DNA of 64,000 bases from assembly GCA_021495925.1 (NCBI GenBank), contig JAKEKT010000036.1, positions 248,001 to 312,000 of the forward strand, in the 5' to 3' direction. The translations under genes were made by a program, and so were the position numbers. This document shows, piece after piece, positions 11,732-21,879 of the stretch. The stretch is from Diplodia intermedia. Lineage: Eukaryota; Ascomycota; Dothideomycetes; Botryosphaeriales; Botryosphaeriaceae. Below the pieces are notes generated by a model, which was not told where the DNA came from, searched no databases, and was given only the letters and a program-made list of their open reading frames with translations. Each line of letters starts with the position of its first letter. Position 1 is the first letter of the stretch.

Positions 11732-12308
11732 TGCGCAGTTTCGCGTGGGGCGTGGTAAAGGTCGAGCGATTGAGGACGGATCGTATGCGTACGGTCGGAA
11801 GCTGGGTGGTATGTGGTGACGGGCGGGAATTGTTCGTTTTTCGCGCTATGTGACGCGCATGGTGCAGGTTGAAAGTGTGGTGAGGCAGAGCTGCAGTTGG
11901 CCGGCGGGCGCGGTCGCGGCAAGACCCAGCTCGGGCCAGGTCGCAGCGGGTGACAAAGAATTGAGCCCACCCGCAGCTGCCTCGCAGAGATACTGCACCT
12001 GAACACGCAAGAGGCTGAATCCAATGCCAAATTTTGGTTTCCTTGACTTCAGACACGCATCTACATCCAGGTTTTTGGTCTAAGCACCTGCGTAAGAAGA
12101 GTGTCTCGCTCTCTACAAAGCTTGGAGAGCTCAAATCCTCTCACCACCTGCTTTGAAGCCAGCTCGGCAGCCGGCCTTACTTGTGGCCGGTGCGAAGGTG
12201 CAACCCGACCTTGACGAACCCCAGCTTCGCGCGTCACACCACCCGCATCAACCGCAACCCTCCCCAACGCCCGCTCTCCGCAGAACCTCTCCGCTCCCCG
12301 CCGCCAAA
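11732..12308. promoter_or_regulatory. Divergent intergenic, TAF8 / COX subunit VIIa
   Basis: These 577 bases hold the promoters of two divergent housekeeping genes. No TATA box was identified. The right half, near 12240-12300, is C/T-rich on the plus strand, as is common just upstream of fungal start codons. Confidence 0.6.
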
Positions 12309-12755
12309 ATGGTCAAGCCCATCACTGGAGTACGTGGAACAGGCCCCCGGCGGACCTCCCATCCACCCTTTCCCCCCGCAATTGGAGCTGACCCGCACCC
12401 GTGACAGATGCTCCGCAGAGGCCTCGTCCTCGACCTCTCCGTCGCCCTCGGTGCGTGAAACCCCCTCCTCAGCGACCATCCCGCAATCCCTTTTTTCCCG
12501 GCGCAGTAGACCGAGCTCTTCCGCACTCTCTCTCCGCCTTCCGTCCATAGATAACACCCTGGACGCACGCGCGCGCGCGCGAATCGCATAAAAGCAAAAA
12601 GTACCGCAGTCCCGCGCTAACGTGCAGCGACGCCAGGCCTCGGCACAGCTACCGGCTACGGTTGGTGGTACGGCTACCACGTCCCCGCCGTCCGCCACCG
12701 CGACAACTTCTACACCAAGCTCGAGGACGAGCGCGCCAAGGCTCTGGGCCAATAA
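12309..12755 (+). CDS. Cytochrome c oxidase subunit VIIa (Cox9/Cox7a family)
   Basis: Three exons: 12309..12329,12408..12450,12637..12755, 60 aa, too short to stand out as an ORF. The first exon is only seven codons (MVKPITG). The second gives MLRRGLVLDLSVAL. The third gives the single membrane span (GTATGYGWWYGYH) and a charged C-terminus (NFYTKLEDERAKAL). Layout and length match yeast Cox9, which has an APITG-like start, one transmembrane helix with tryptophans and a matrix or intermembrane charged tail. It is a small structural subunit of respiratory complex IV. The second intron is long (186 nt). A nearby alternative acceptor at 12627 also stays in frame and would add three residues; family length favours the acceptor at 12636. 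Confidence 0.85.
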
Positions 12756-13340
12756 GCTACTTCCGCTCACCAGCCGTCACTTTCTTATCGCAAGCGCGCC
12801 CGGTAGTCGCAAGGAAAGATCTGGGAGGAAATTGGCGAGACGGAGAGAGAATTGGGCCTTGGTCTGCGACCGCCTTGTAGAATAATGGACCAATCAAGAT
12901 GATGGAGATTACCCCCCGATTGCGTCAGCAGCAGCCAGCATAGAAACCATTGTACCATCTTCGAGCTACTATCATCTCCGCGGCATCTTTTGGATGGTGG
13001 CTGGGTGACTGGCCTTGCTGGATGTAGACCATTGATGGCTCGCTGCCACGTCCTTGAACGTTTGCCGGGTTCATGCGGCATCTCTCCCTTCGGCCGAAAC
13101 GGCCAAGCTCACGACCACCTTTGTTGTACGAATGGTATCCCGGGTTGGAAGAGCAGCTGCTTCGATCAATGACTTTTGGCGAAAAATACATTCATTCCAT
13201 CATTCAATTGTGACTCAATGCCTCATCCAGCCTCTTTTGCCCCAAAACATGTCTGCATCTTCAGAACCGGGGGGGGGGGGCGCCTCATCATATGCATTTC
13301 CACGCAAAGCAATGCCTCCATCCATTGAATTTCCCCCCCG
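12756..13340. other. Intergenic, convergent; contains a 12-G run
   Basis: This is a 585-base gap between convergent COX VIIa and AP-3 mu genes. The only notable element is an uninterrupted run of 12 G at 13269-13280. No gene is seen. Confidence 0.6.
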
Positions 13341-15246
13341 TCAACATCTCACCTCCACGCCGTCCCTACTCACAGTCAGATACTTGACGCCCTTGTACGG
13401 CGTGACGCCGGCCCCCAAGCCCCTCGACTTCCGCTGGTCCAGATTCAAGCTCTCCACCCTGACGCCGCTGGCCAACCAGCCCTTGACCTGAAAGCTCAGC
13501 GCGGCGCTGCTCGGCATGAGCAGCCTGTTGGCCTGCCTCCTCCTCTCCGCGCGGGCATCGACGTCGGCAGCGCCATGTCCATTGGCCTTTTCCGCCGCCA
13601 GTGTGCCCGACTGATACCCTGCTCCCCCTGCTGACGACGACAACGCGCCATCCGCATCATCATAATCGTACTTACCGCCCGTCACCGCCAACAGCTCCCC
13701 CCCGCCGCCGCCCTCTCCATCCGCATCGTCCTCATCCAGCGACCCGCTGCTCCCGACGACCGAGCACCGCAGCGTCGCGACGGCGCCCATGCCCAGCTGC
13801 AGCAGGGCGGCGACGTCCTTGGACGGGACGCGCCACTCGAGCGCGCCGTCGCCGGGCGCGTACGGCGCGACCTCGCCGCGCGACGGGCGCACGTCGGCCA
13901 GGTTGCGCACGCCGGCGGGCAGCGGCACGCGCACCGTGACGTCCGACAGCTGCGGCGCCGCCGACGTGCCGCTGTGGGCGCCGCCCACGCCGATGAAGCC
14001 CGAGCCGGTGCGGCTGCCGAGGCCGCCGCCGGGACGACCGGATGCGTTGCCGCCGCCGCCACCACCTCCTGCCGATGCGGTGGAGCGGAAGCGCGGGGAG
14101 AGGGATAGGCGGACCTCGAAGTCGGCGCCGGCGGGGCCGAGGTTGGTCTTGACCTCGACGTTGGCGGGGATGTTGAGGGCGGGTTTGTTGGAGGTGCCTT
14201 TCAGGTTGTGCGGGTCGAGCAGGAAGGCCGGGCCGAGCAGGTCGACCTCGTAGCCCGCGAGCACGAAGCGGCCGTCGGGCGGCACGAAGCTGAGCTCGCC
14301 GGGGCGCTCGCGCCAGCGCGCCAGCCGCACGCACGGGTGGAACACGGGCAGCTGCACGACGTGCCCGATGCCGCCGCCGCCGCCGCCCGGCGCCTCGAGC
14401 CGCAGGATTAGGTCCGGTATGCCGCTGACCTTGGCCGTGAAGGCGATGCTGCCGTTGGCGAAGGCCGAGATGGGCCGCCCCGACGGCGTCAGCGTCACGC
14501 AGAGCGTCTCGACGACGTCGACGTAGAGCTCGTTGGAGGTGTGGCGCACGTTGGCGCGGCGCCAGGGGACGGGCGACGCGTTGGGGCTGCTGCCCGGGGG
14601 CGTGAGGGTGGGTTTGAGCGAGGGCCGGCCGAAGGAGCTGGCGGGGTTGAGGGCGGGCGACGAGCTGGGGACGGGCGCGTTAGCGGTGGGCGGGTTGCGG
14701 TTGGAGGGCGGCGGGGGGGCGCGTACGAAGGCAGGCCCATGTTGCCCAGCAGGTTCTTCATGACGCTCGGCGCCTCGACGACGTCGCGCAGGGCGTTGGC
14801 CTCGGTGTTTGCGACTATGCCGGCGTCGCACATCTCGCCCAGCAGCTGGGCGACGACATCGTAGTGGGCCTCGATCTTGGTGGCCAGCAGCGGCGACCCC
14901 AGGAAGTCTTCTATGGCATCGGCGACGCGGTGGAGGAACTCGAGCACGAGCAGCGGCTCGGTGTCGACGCTGGAGGGCGCGAGGAAGAGCAGGCGGTCTT
15001 GGATGATGGAGTGCACGAGGGTGGGCGGGTTGGTGGCGGGCAGGTAGACGAGCGAGGGCCGCGGGGCGGGATGCTGCAGGTAGAGCGGCAGGAGGTGGAG
15101 GGCGGCGGGCGGGCGGGCGCAGTAGACGTGTTCGAGGATCAGGTTGCTTTGGAGTGGTGGTGAGCGCGGCGGTCGACGGGGCGGCGGGGCGGTGGGTCGA
15201 CGTACTTGTGCTCATCGAAGATGTACAGAGCCTCGACTTGGCTCAT
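13341..15246 (-). CDS. AP-3 adaptor complex mu subunit
   Basis: Join complement(13341..14664,14727..15146,15206..15246), 594 aa. The first exon encodes MSQVEALYIFDEH. Exon 2 completes the longin-like N-terminal domain (LVHSIIQDRLLFLAPSSVDT, FLHRVADAIEDFLGSPLL). Exon 3 carries the mu homology domain, starting PWRRANVRHTSNELYVDVVE, then GSIAFTAKVSGIPDL and FHPCVRLARW, and ending VKYLTVSRDGVEVRC. AP-3 mu works in vesicle traffic from Golgi/endosome to vacuole. Introns of 59 and 62 nt (donors GTACGT and GTACGC; acceptors AAAG and CCCCAG) are both required for phase. The protein is longer than animal mu3 (about 420 aa) because of Gly-rich inserts within the homology domain, including one near 14047-14080 and another near 13685-13740. 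Confidence 0.88.
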
Positions 15247-15942
15247 GGCGGGCAGCTGGTGAACGAGCGCGCCCCATCCGCCAGCAACGAGAGGTGGCAG
15301 CGAAAGGTTGGGTTGCCGGAGTGGTGCTTTCGCCGGTGTCGCGCCAGCTGCGCCGATGATGTCGCCGCCCTGGACCCTCGCCCGCCATGACTCGTGCGTC
15401 CCCGTACAACCTCGAACTCACTCTCCATCCACGTCTGGAGACTCATCCTTACCACGATCAAGTGCACAGCACTCGCTCCTGGGGAGAGTGGTACATCCAC
15501 TTCGATCCATCCCGCTCCCTACATGCGCCTATCATGTACGCTTTTGTCAGCAACCCTCTTGACGAATGGCGTCCCTCGTCCCACCAACTTCGGCATGGCC
15601 ACTTGACCCTTCGCGCCCAGAATAAGCTGCCGATCACTCTGACAACAGTCAGACGCATACGCCATGACTTGACGAGTCCCTTCATGAAATAATAGGACAT
15701 GGATGCGGCAAACATGACCTTGGCATTTCGGCGAAGTATTCCTCGACTACCATTCTGATTAGCCCGCTCTCGCCCCCAAATCTTCAAACACCCTCCAAGC
15801 GGCTATGCATCGTCGGTCATCCAGAGCCTGCTTATACCTCCCCGTCCTTTTATACCGCCTTCTTCTGCACCCTTGGCAGAAATGTCATTTTCAGAAATCT
15901 TAGCTTACCATGTCTGGCTCAGGCGAGTAAATACCTGCAGAC
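15247..15942. other. Divergent intergenic with a short uORF
   Basis: These 696 bases lie between the AP-3 mu start and the DUF3433 start. A seven-codon upstream ORF (ATG at 15910, TAA at 15928-15930) sits 12 bases before the DUF3433 start codon. That may reduce translation, or may mean the 5' structure of the gene differs from this model. No other gene is recognised. Confidence 0.5.
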
Positions 15943-18900
15943 ATGCTTGACAGAGTGACTGACGCTCCATCCACAGCCTGGGAACGAGACCCCGCTCTCC
16001 GTCGTCCAAGCCGATCCAATCCGCAACTACCAAGGCAGACAGACAAGCAAGAATGGATCCCATCATCACTGCGGAAGTCCAGAGCAATACCTCTCGCCAT
16101 CTACTGCTTCGTATTTGTGGTGTGTCTGGAAGCTCTGGACCTCGTTGTCAGGCGGGATAATGGCCTTCCTGCTGACCACAACCATGCAACCTCCGTCCAA
16201 GCGGCAAGGTACCTGCCCACCATTGCCGTCGTTGCCCTTGGATTCGCTTGGAAAGCTCTTGTCGGCGATATCAAGAACATAACACCCTGGGCGCAAATGA
16301 CAGGCAGATGGTCCAAAGGCTCCTGCTCAATCCTTCTTGATTACGTTACCAACATCGAAATCACCTCGCTTGTCCACTCCGGAAGGAACCGGCACTGGCC
16401 TGTCTTCCTCGCCCTGATCATGGGTTTTCTCTGTGGCGCATCGGTTGCTTTGGCCAATGCCCTTACTTTCGTCAAACTCTTTGCTGTTGTTTCAACCGAT
16501 GCCGCCCTGACGAAATCTTCCATCTTTTCCTTCGACAACGCCTTGGAGCTATCAAATGGGACACTTCCCATACCCTTCGATCACCGAGGTGCAAAGCCAT
16601 ATGCTGCAGTTGCCTCGCAACGTCTTCCGAATGGCCAGTATGCCCCTTGGACGAAAGATGCATTCGCTTTCGAGTCGATGGAGTCTGGTCAAGTGCCGGA
16701 GAATGCTACAATCGAGGGAGCCGTACATGCCTTCTCCACAGACCTCAACTGTCACCCTCTGAATGTCACCTGGGAAGATGGCGACGTATATCACCAAGTC
16801 ACGGCGGATACAAGCGGAAACCCAGACCTCAACTGTGCTCTACCCATTCGACAAAACTTCACAACCGACTATCATGCACCATTACGGACCAACGTCAAAG
16901 CATGGCTCAACGTCACGTCTTGTGCTGCGAATGCGACCCCAAACCTTTTGGTTGCGACGGTTGTGTCGATGGACGAGAGTACAGACTGTGCTGGTAGGAA
17001 GAACTGTGTCGAAGGCAACGTCTTCTACAATATCACCAAAGCACTCGGGGTTGCCTGCTCGCCCAGGTTCTATACGCAAGAAACCCGGGTGACGGCAAAT
17101 GCTTCGACCGGGGAGATAGTATCTTATACGCTGGACAACACACGGTCGGAGGTCGACACAAAGACCACCATTCCCGGACTTTGGCTCTACCTCAGCAATC
17201 CGCTAGATGCCAAGCTCCAAAATGTGTATGCGGGAACAAATGTACTACCAACTGGGAGCACACCAGTTGCGGATGGATTCTGGGTCACTACGGCAGTGAA
17301 AACCTTATCCGACAGTAACATCACCGTCGATCCATTTTTCACTCTCCTCGTCAACGGTCAGCAGGAGTCCTCTCTCGATACTTATCTGGAAAACCCAGAC
17401 CAGTTGCGGCCAGCTGTGGAAGCCCTTGGCGGTGATGTACTTGCCCAAGTTGTCAACTCTTATGCCAGGCAGAACACATCGAGTGACCTCTCCGGTTCAA
17501 TGTCGTCAACAAGCGCACGCCTGTATGTGCGACAATCCTCACTTCGAGCGCTCCAAGCAGTACTGGTCCTCATTGGGTGTGCATCAATCGCGTTCGCAAC
17601 CATCCTCCGGCCGAGAACTGTGTTGCTGGAGGATCCTGGATCGCTTGCTGCATCAGCCGTCATTCTGTCAAGGTCCAGACCAGACGTAGAGCATACGTTT
17701 GCTCGTGAGGCAACAACCACAGAACAGCATATGCAGCAGGCCTTTGCACCTGTATCATGGCAACTTCAACGGCAGCAGAATGCGGTATCAATTGACCTCC
17801 GGTACCATTCCGTTCTGCAGGATGAAAAGGCGGCACAACACACGCCTCCAGCGTTGTCAGACCACCCTGGTTGGCGTCCGATGCCACTGCACGTAGCCTC
17901 GAAGGTCTCCCTCATCATTGCGCTTGTGGCCATTGTGGTGGCTCTTGCCGTTCTGCTCCACTTGTCGCTCTCGAACGATGGCATTTGTCAAAACACGACC
18001 ACTTCTTCGAATGTCTTCGCCTTCGTCCCAACGGCCATCCTCGTTCTGGTTGGATATGCCTGTTCTGGGGTAGACGCAGCAGTGAGGACCATGTCATCTT
18101 ACAAAACTCTATGGAACATGTCTGGCAAAGAGCAAAGGAAAGGCTTTGAGAAACAGCCACTACTGCAGAACCTGCGGGATGTACCAAACATCATGGTACC
18201 GCTGCGAGCTGCACAGGTTTCAAGCTACGGCTTCTCTGTGACTGCCTCGTCCATTGCCATTCTTCTCATCCCTGTAATCAAGATTGTTGCAGCAGGCCTC
18301 TACAGCGTCACCCTGGCAACGACAACAGAGCAGGTTCAGCCTTCGATCGACACGAGCATCGTCAGCAATCTCGAAAGCACCTACGAGCTTGGAGGATCAT
18401 ACCTGAGCGTGCAGCGAGCCTCCCAGTTTGCCGAGTGGTCGATAACGCCTTCCTTCAACGTGCCCCGAAGAGCGGGCATCCTCGACAACCTGGTATTCAG
18501 CAACATCACCGGCCCAGGCCATGTCCGTGATGACATTGATCTGTCCAACAGCACCATCGACGTCGAGGTCCCCGCCATCTCGGTCGACGTCAACTGCACG
18601 GACGCAGACATGAGCATCTGGGCCCAATACACGGATTCCACCGACTGCTGGGCCTTCCACGCCGACTGCGCCTCGCAGCAATGCAAAGACCTGATCCCCG
18701 TCGACGACGAGCCGGGCACCTACTACCTCGACGGCAACAGCGGCGGCTCCTGCCCGGGCAGCAACGACGTCTTTGTCGGCATGACGGCCTTCGGGCCCTC
18801 GGCGTACCGCGTCCTCCTCGCCGACTACACCAGCGTCAAGCAGCAGCCCTTCACCAACGCCACGCCCTGGGGCACGACCAAAGCCTACGAATCCTACAAC

Positions 18901-20103
18901 CTCACCACCGGCTTCCTCGCGCCGGGCGCCCTCACCGTCGCCCTCCCCACCGTCCGCGCCGTCTCCTGCGCCCTCTCCCTCGCCGAGGTCTCGGTGCGCG
19001 CCACGTACGCCCATTCCTCCGCCTCCTCGTCCTCGTCCTCGTCCTGGACCCCGCGCGCCTACGACCCCCATTCCCTCCGCCGCGTGCGCGCGTACAACGC
19101 CACCGCCCTCCCCAGCTGGCTGCGCCCCTACGCCTACGCCTCCAACGGCACCGCCCTCCTCGACCTGCACGACCTCACCCTCGCCGCGCCGGGCCGCCTC
19201 GCGTCGTCGTCGTCGCTGTGGCCCACCCGCGGCGCCGCCCTCAACTTCTTCGAGCTGCTCGCCGCGCACGCGTCGTACGCCCCGCAGCGCAACACCACGT
19301 CCGCCCTCCTGCTCGACGACGCCCCCGCCTTCAACGCCGCCGTGACGACCATGGCCGCCGCGTACACGGCCGAAATCCTCACCGAGATGCGGCCGTTTGC
19401 GGCAACCGCTTCTGCTCGAAGGGGGGAGGCGTCGTCGGCGGCGGGGAACGCGACCCTCACCTTCCTCGCGCCGCGCATCGCGCAGGACCCCGGCGCGACC
19501 CATGCCCTCGTCGCGCTGCTCGCGGCCGTGGCGGCGTGCTTCGCGTGGGTCTGCGCGCGCTTCCCCGCCGCGGCGCTGCTGCCGAAGGGGCCGGGGGCGG
19601 TGGCGGCGCGGATGGGGTTGTTGGCGGGGGGGGTGTTGGTCGGGCGGTTGAGGGGTGGTGGTGGGGATGGTGGGGGTGACGGGGGGGTGGTGAGGGTGAG
19701 GGAGAGGGCGGGGTTGGGGTGGTGGTTGGCGCCGGGGCCGGGGCCGGGGCCGGGGGGGATGGAGGTGGCGGGTGGCGGTGGTTGTGGTTGGGGGGAGGCG
19801 GGTGAGGAGGGTTGGGGGAGGACGAGGACGAGGACAGGGAGGTGGCGCTGGGGCATCGATGTCGGGGATGGGGTTGTGAAGAGGGATTGGCGGCGCGCTC
19901 CCGCGGATCGGAGTGCGGAGGGCTTGGTGGATGGAGACGAAGGGGTGGAGATGCAGGAGGTCTTGGAGGCGGGTCCGGAGGAGTCTGTTGTGTCGTTGGT
20001 GTCCGGGTCGTCGGTGGGGGAGGAGCCGGAGCGGTTACGGCGGAGCAGTTGGGTCACTACTGAGGAGGAGGAGGAGGAGTCGGGATCTTCGTCGCGGGCG
20101 TGA
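15943..20103 (+). CDS. Large fungal membrane protein, DUF3433 type
   Basis: Intronless, 1386 aa. It is a multi-pass membrane protein of the DUF3433 type, with two similar halves that each begin with membrane spans and continue with a long extracytoplasmic region rich in N-glycosylation sequons. The first half starts with EWIPSSLRK, then hydrophobic segments (LAIYCFVFVVCLEALDLVV, and the span around FLALIMGFLCGASVALA). The second half begins near residue 640 with VSLIIALVAIVVALAVLL. A final span (ALVALLAAVAACFAWVCA) lies near 1190. The last 180 residues are a Gly-rich then acidic low-complexity tail (19620-20100). Function of the family is unknown. A broken copy of an internal part lies directly downstream. 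The 5' end is uncertain because of a uORF 12 bases upstream. Confidence 0.8.
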   Translation: MLDRVTDAPSTAWERDPALRRPSRSNPQLPRQTDKQEWIPSSLRKSRAIPLAIYCFVFVVCLEALDLVVRRDNGLPADHNHATSVQAARYLPTIAVVALGFAWKALVGDIKNITPWAQMTGRWSKGSCSILLDYVTNIEITSLVHSGRNRHWPVFLALIMGFLCGASVALANALTFVKLFAVVSTDAALTKSSIFSFDNALELSNGTLPIPFDHRGAKPYAAVASQRLPNGQYAPWTKDAFAFESMESGQVPENATIEGAVHAFSTDLNCHPLNVTWEDGDVYHQVTADTSGNPDLNCALPIRQNFTTDYHAPLRTNVKAWLNVTSCAANATPNLLVATVVSMDESTDCAGRKNCVEGNVFYNITKALGVACSPRFYTQETRVTANASTGEIVSYTLDNTRSEVDTKTTIPGLWLYLSNPLDAKLQNVYAGTNVLPTGSTPVADGFWVTTAVKTLSDSNITVDPFFTLLVNGQQESSLDTYLENPDQLRPAVEALGGDVLAQVVNSYARQNTSSDLSGSMSSTSARLYVRQSSLRALQAVLVLIGCASIAFATILRPRTVLLEDPGSLAASAVILSRSRPDVEHTFAREATTTEQHMQQAFAPVSWQLQRQQNAVSIDLRYHSVLQDEKAAQHTPPALSDHPGWRPMPLHVASKVSLIIALVAIVVALAVLLHLSLSNDGICQNTTTSSNVFAFVPTAILVLVGYACSGVDAAVRTMSSYKTLWNMSGKEQRKGFEKQPLLQNLRDVPNIMVPLRAAQVSSYGFSVTASSIAILLIPVIKIVAAGLYSVTLATTTEQVQPSIDTSIVSNLESTYELGGSYLSVQRASQFAEWSITPSFNVPRRAGILDNLVFSNITGPGHVRDDIDLSNSTIDVEVPAISVDVNCTDADMSIWAQYTDSTDCWAFHADCASQQCKDLIPVDDEPGTYYLDGNSGGSCPGSNDVFVGMTAFGPSAYRVLLADYTSVKQQPFTNATPWGTTKAYESYNLTTGFLAPGALTVALPTVRAVSCALSLAEVSVRATYAHSSASSSSSSSWTPRAYDPHSLRRVRAYNATALPSWLRPYAYASNGTALLDLHDLTLAAPGRLASSSSLWPTRGAALNFFELLAAHASYAPQRNTTSALLLDDAPAFNAAVTTMAAAYTAEILTEMRPFAATASARRGEASSAAGNATLTFLAPRIAQDPGATHALVALLAAVAACFAWVCARFPAAALLPKGPGAVAARMGLLAGGVLVGRLRGGGGDGGGDGGVVRVRERAGLGWWLAPGPGPGPGGMEVAGGGGCGWGEAGEEGWGRTRTRTGRWRWGIDVGDGVVKRDWRRAPADRSAEGLVDGDEGVEMQEVLEAGPEESVVSLVSGSSVGEEPERLRRSSWVTTEEEEEESGSSSRA

Positions 20104-20107
20104 CTGT

Positions 20108-20240
20108 CATGCAAACTCCATCCGAGCGCCAAGATACCTGCCGTCGTCATTAAGAAAATAACGCCCCGAGCGCAGATGACATGCAAATGGTCCAAAGGCT
20201 CCTGCTCAATTCTTCTTGATTGCGTTGCCAACATGGAAAT
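20108..20240 (+). pseudogene. Fragment of DUF3433 gene (partial tandem duplicate)
   Basis: This stretch is a diverged copy of 16183-16368 within the DUF3433 gene. A perfect run includes TGGTCCAAAGGCTCCTGCTC, present at 16310-16329 and 20189-20208, flanked by near-identical sequence. About 50 bases of the source (around 16217-16268) are missing, which breaks the frame. It begins only five bases after the stop codon of the intact gene. It is most likely debris of a tandem duplication or unequal crossover. Confidence 0.8.
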
Positions 20241-20285
20241 CCGCACAAGTCGGCGGTATCATGATGAAATAAACCCGATTTCCCA

Positions 20286-21274
20286 TCAAGCCTTCTTTCT
20301 GAGCACGCCCCAGATCCTAGGCAAGACGCTATACGGATCGTCGCCCACCTCTATATCATCGGGGTTCTCCCATTCCCCAGCATCCAGGATATCCGCCTTG
20401 ATCTCCCGCGTCATGGAGCACCCGACGAACGCGCTCCACGCCGGATTCAAACAAGCTACTCTCGCACATCATCAGCCAATCACTTCCTTTCCACACAAAA
20501 AAAAGGCCGCCCCCACCAGCACATCACGCCACATCACATACCTTGCGCCACAGCCGTCCCCCTATCCCCACTCCCCACATGCTCCCAAAACACAAACACG
20601 CCGCCCGGCCGCAACAGCCTCCACACCTCCCTGACGACACTCCTCACATCCCGCACCGCGCACAGCACCTGCATGCACACAACCGCATCCACGCCCCCCT
20701 CCCCCACCCCCGCCGCCCGCAGCACGTCGCTGTCCTCGACGCCGCACGTTAGTAACTCGTACCTGTCCCGCAAACCGAGTTTCTCGAGCTTCGCCGCGAT
20801 GCAAGACGCGTAGTGCGGATTGGGCTCCACCCCGTGGATGGTCGTGATGTGCGACGCGTCGAAGCGCTGCAGCTGGTTGCCGGCGCCCGGCCCGAGCTCG
20901 AGGATGCGGCCGTGGGCGAAGCGGAGGAGGGTGGGCACGATGGTGGTGTTTTCGTAGGCGATGAAGTTGGCGGCTGGTGGGGTGGGGTAAGGTGGTTGGT
21001 TGGTTGGTATTTATGGCGGGGGGGAGGGGGGGAGGAGGTACAGTGCGTGATGAAGAGCTTTGCTATGGCGGCGTCGCGGATGCGTTGGATGTTTTTGAGC
21101 GACGAGGCGAGGCCGTCTTTGCGGAGGGCTTCTTTGAGAGCGTCGTAGTGGACTGGCCGCGGGGAATGAGCATGCGGGTGTGGGTGGGGATGGGGAGGGG
21201 GAATTGCGTTGGATGGAGAGCCAGATGAGCTGGAGCGGGCGGGTGATGGCGCCGAGGCGGGGGTTGCTTGCCAT
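20286..21274 (-). CDS. SAM-dependent methyltransferase (class I, type 11-like)
   Basis: Four exons: complement(20286..20455,20542..20973,21042..21152,21208..21274), 259 aa. The N-terminus MASNPRLGAITRPLQLIWLS is hydrophobic enough for membrane association. The central exon carries the SAM-binding motif I GRILELGPGAGNQLQRF, then an acidic loop VHGVEPNPHYA-like segment, motif IV VDAVVCMQVLCAV and WRLLRPGGVFVFWEH. The last exon gives LNPAWSAFVGCSMTREI and ends GVLRKKA. It resembles fungal proteins related to METTL7-type thiol/lipid methyltransferases; the substrate is unknown. Introns 2 and 3 are normal GT-AG. The first can only be closed in phase as a GC-AG intron (21153-21207). The alternative is an upstream ATG in the frame of exon 2, giving a Pro/His-rich N-terminus unlike the family. 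Confidence 0.78.
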
Positions 21275-21879
21275 GGCGTTTCTGGTTTCAATGGGACCTG
21301 GGAGCATTAGGATGGCGTGCACGGCAAGGCAGTGGTGGCTCACGTGATGTGAACGAGGATTCGTATGGGAGTTGAAATGTGCCAGAGGAAAACTACAGCA
21401 CCTCGAGCGGGTAGCGCAACGTATGAGCGTGGGAGTGAGGAGCAAGCTGGGTGGATTTATATCGAGGTTGGAGCGGCTAAGCGACAGCAAGCCATACCCG
21501 AAACGAAACGCCGCCCGATATCAGAAAGATCATCACGATATCATTGGAGCCCCTGCCGCGTACGAGTTTCAATCTAATCGGTTGCATCCGAGACGCTCCA
21601 GGCAGCAATCTGGAGAGTCAAGTTGATTTGTCACCCAAAGCTGTTGTGCATTCCCGCCTGGCCTGGTGACGCGATCCAGGCGTTGGAGTACGTCAGCCTT
21701 GTTTTCCCGAGCAGTCGCATCTCCACGACGGCGCTTCCTGCTCATCCACCAACACTTACTGAACTATTGATTTGAAACCCGACCACTGCCTGAACAAATT
21801 GGGACTCCGCCCCCATATCCGGATCCTTGAGCCTCAGCGGTGTATGTATAAAGCCGAGGTTTTCCACGCCACAGCAGGA
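21275..21879. other. Intergenic, no gene seen
   Basis: These 605 bases lie between the methyltransferase start and the stop of the next minus-strand gene. No recognisable coding sequence or repeat was found. Confidence 0.5.
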
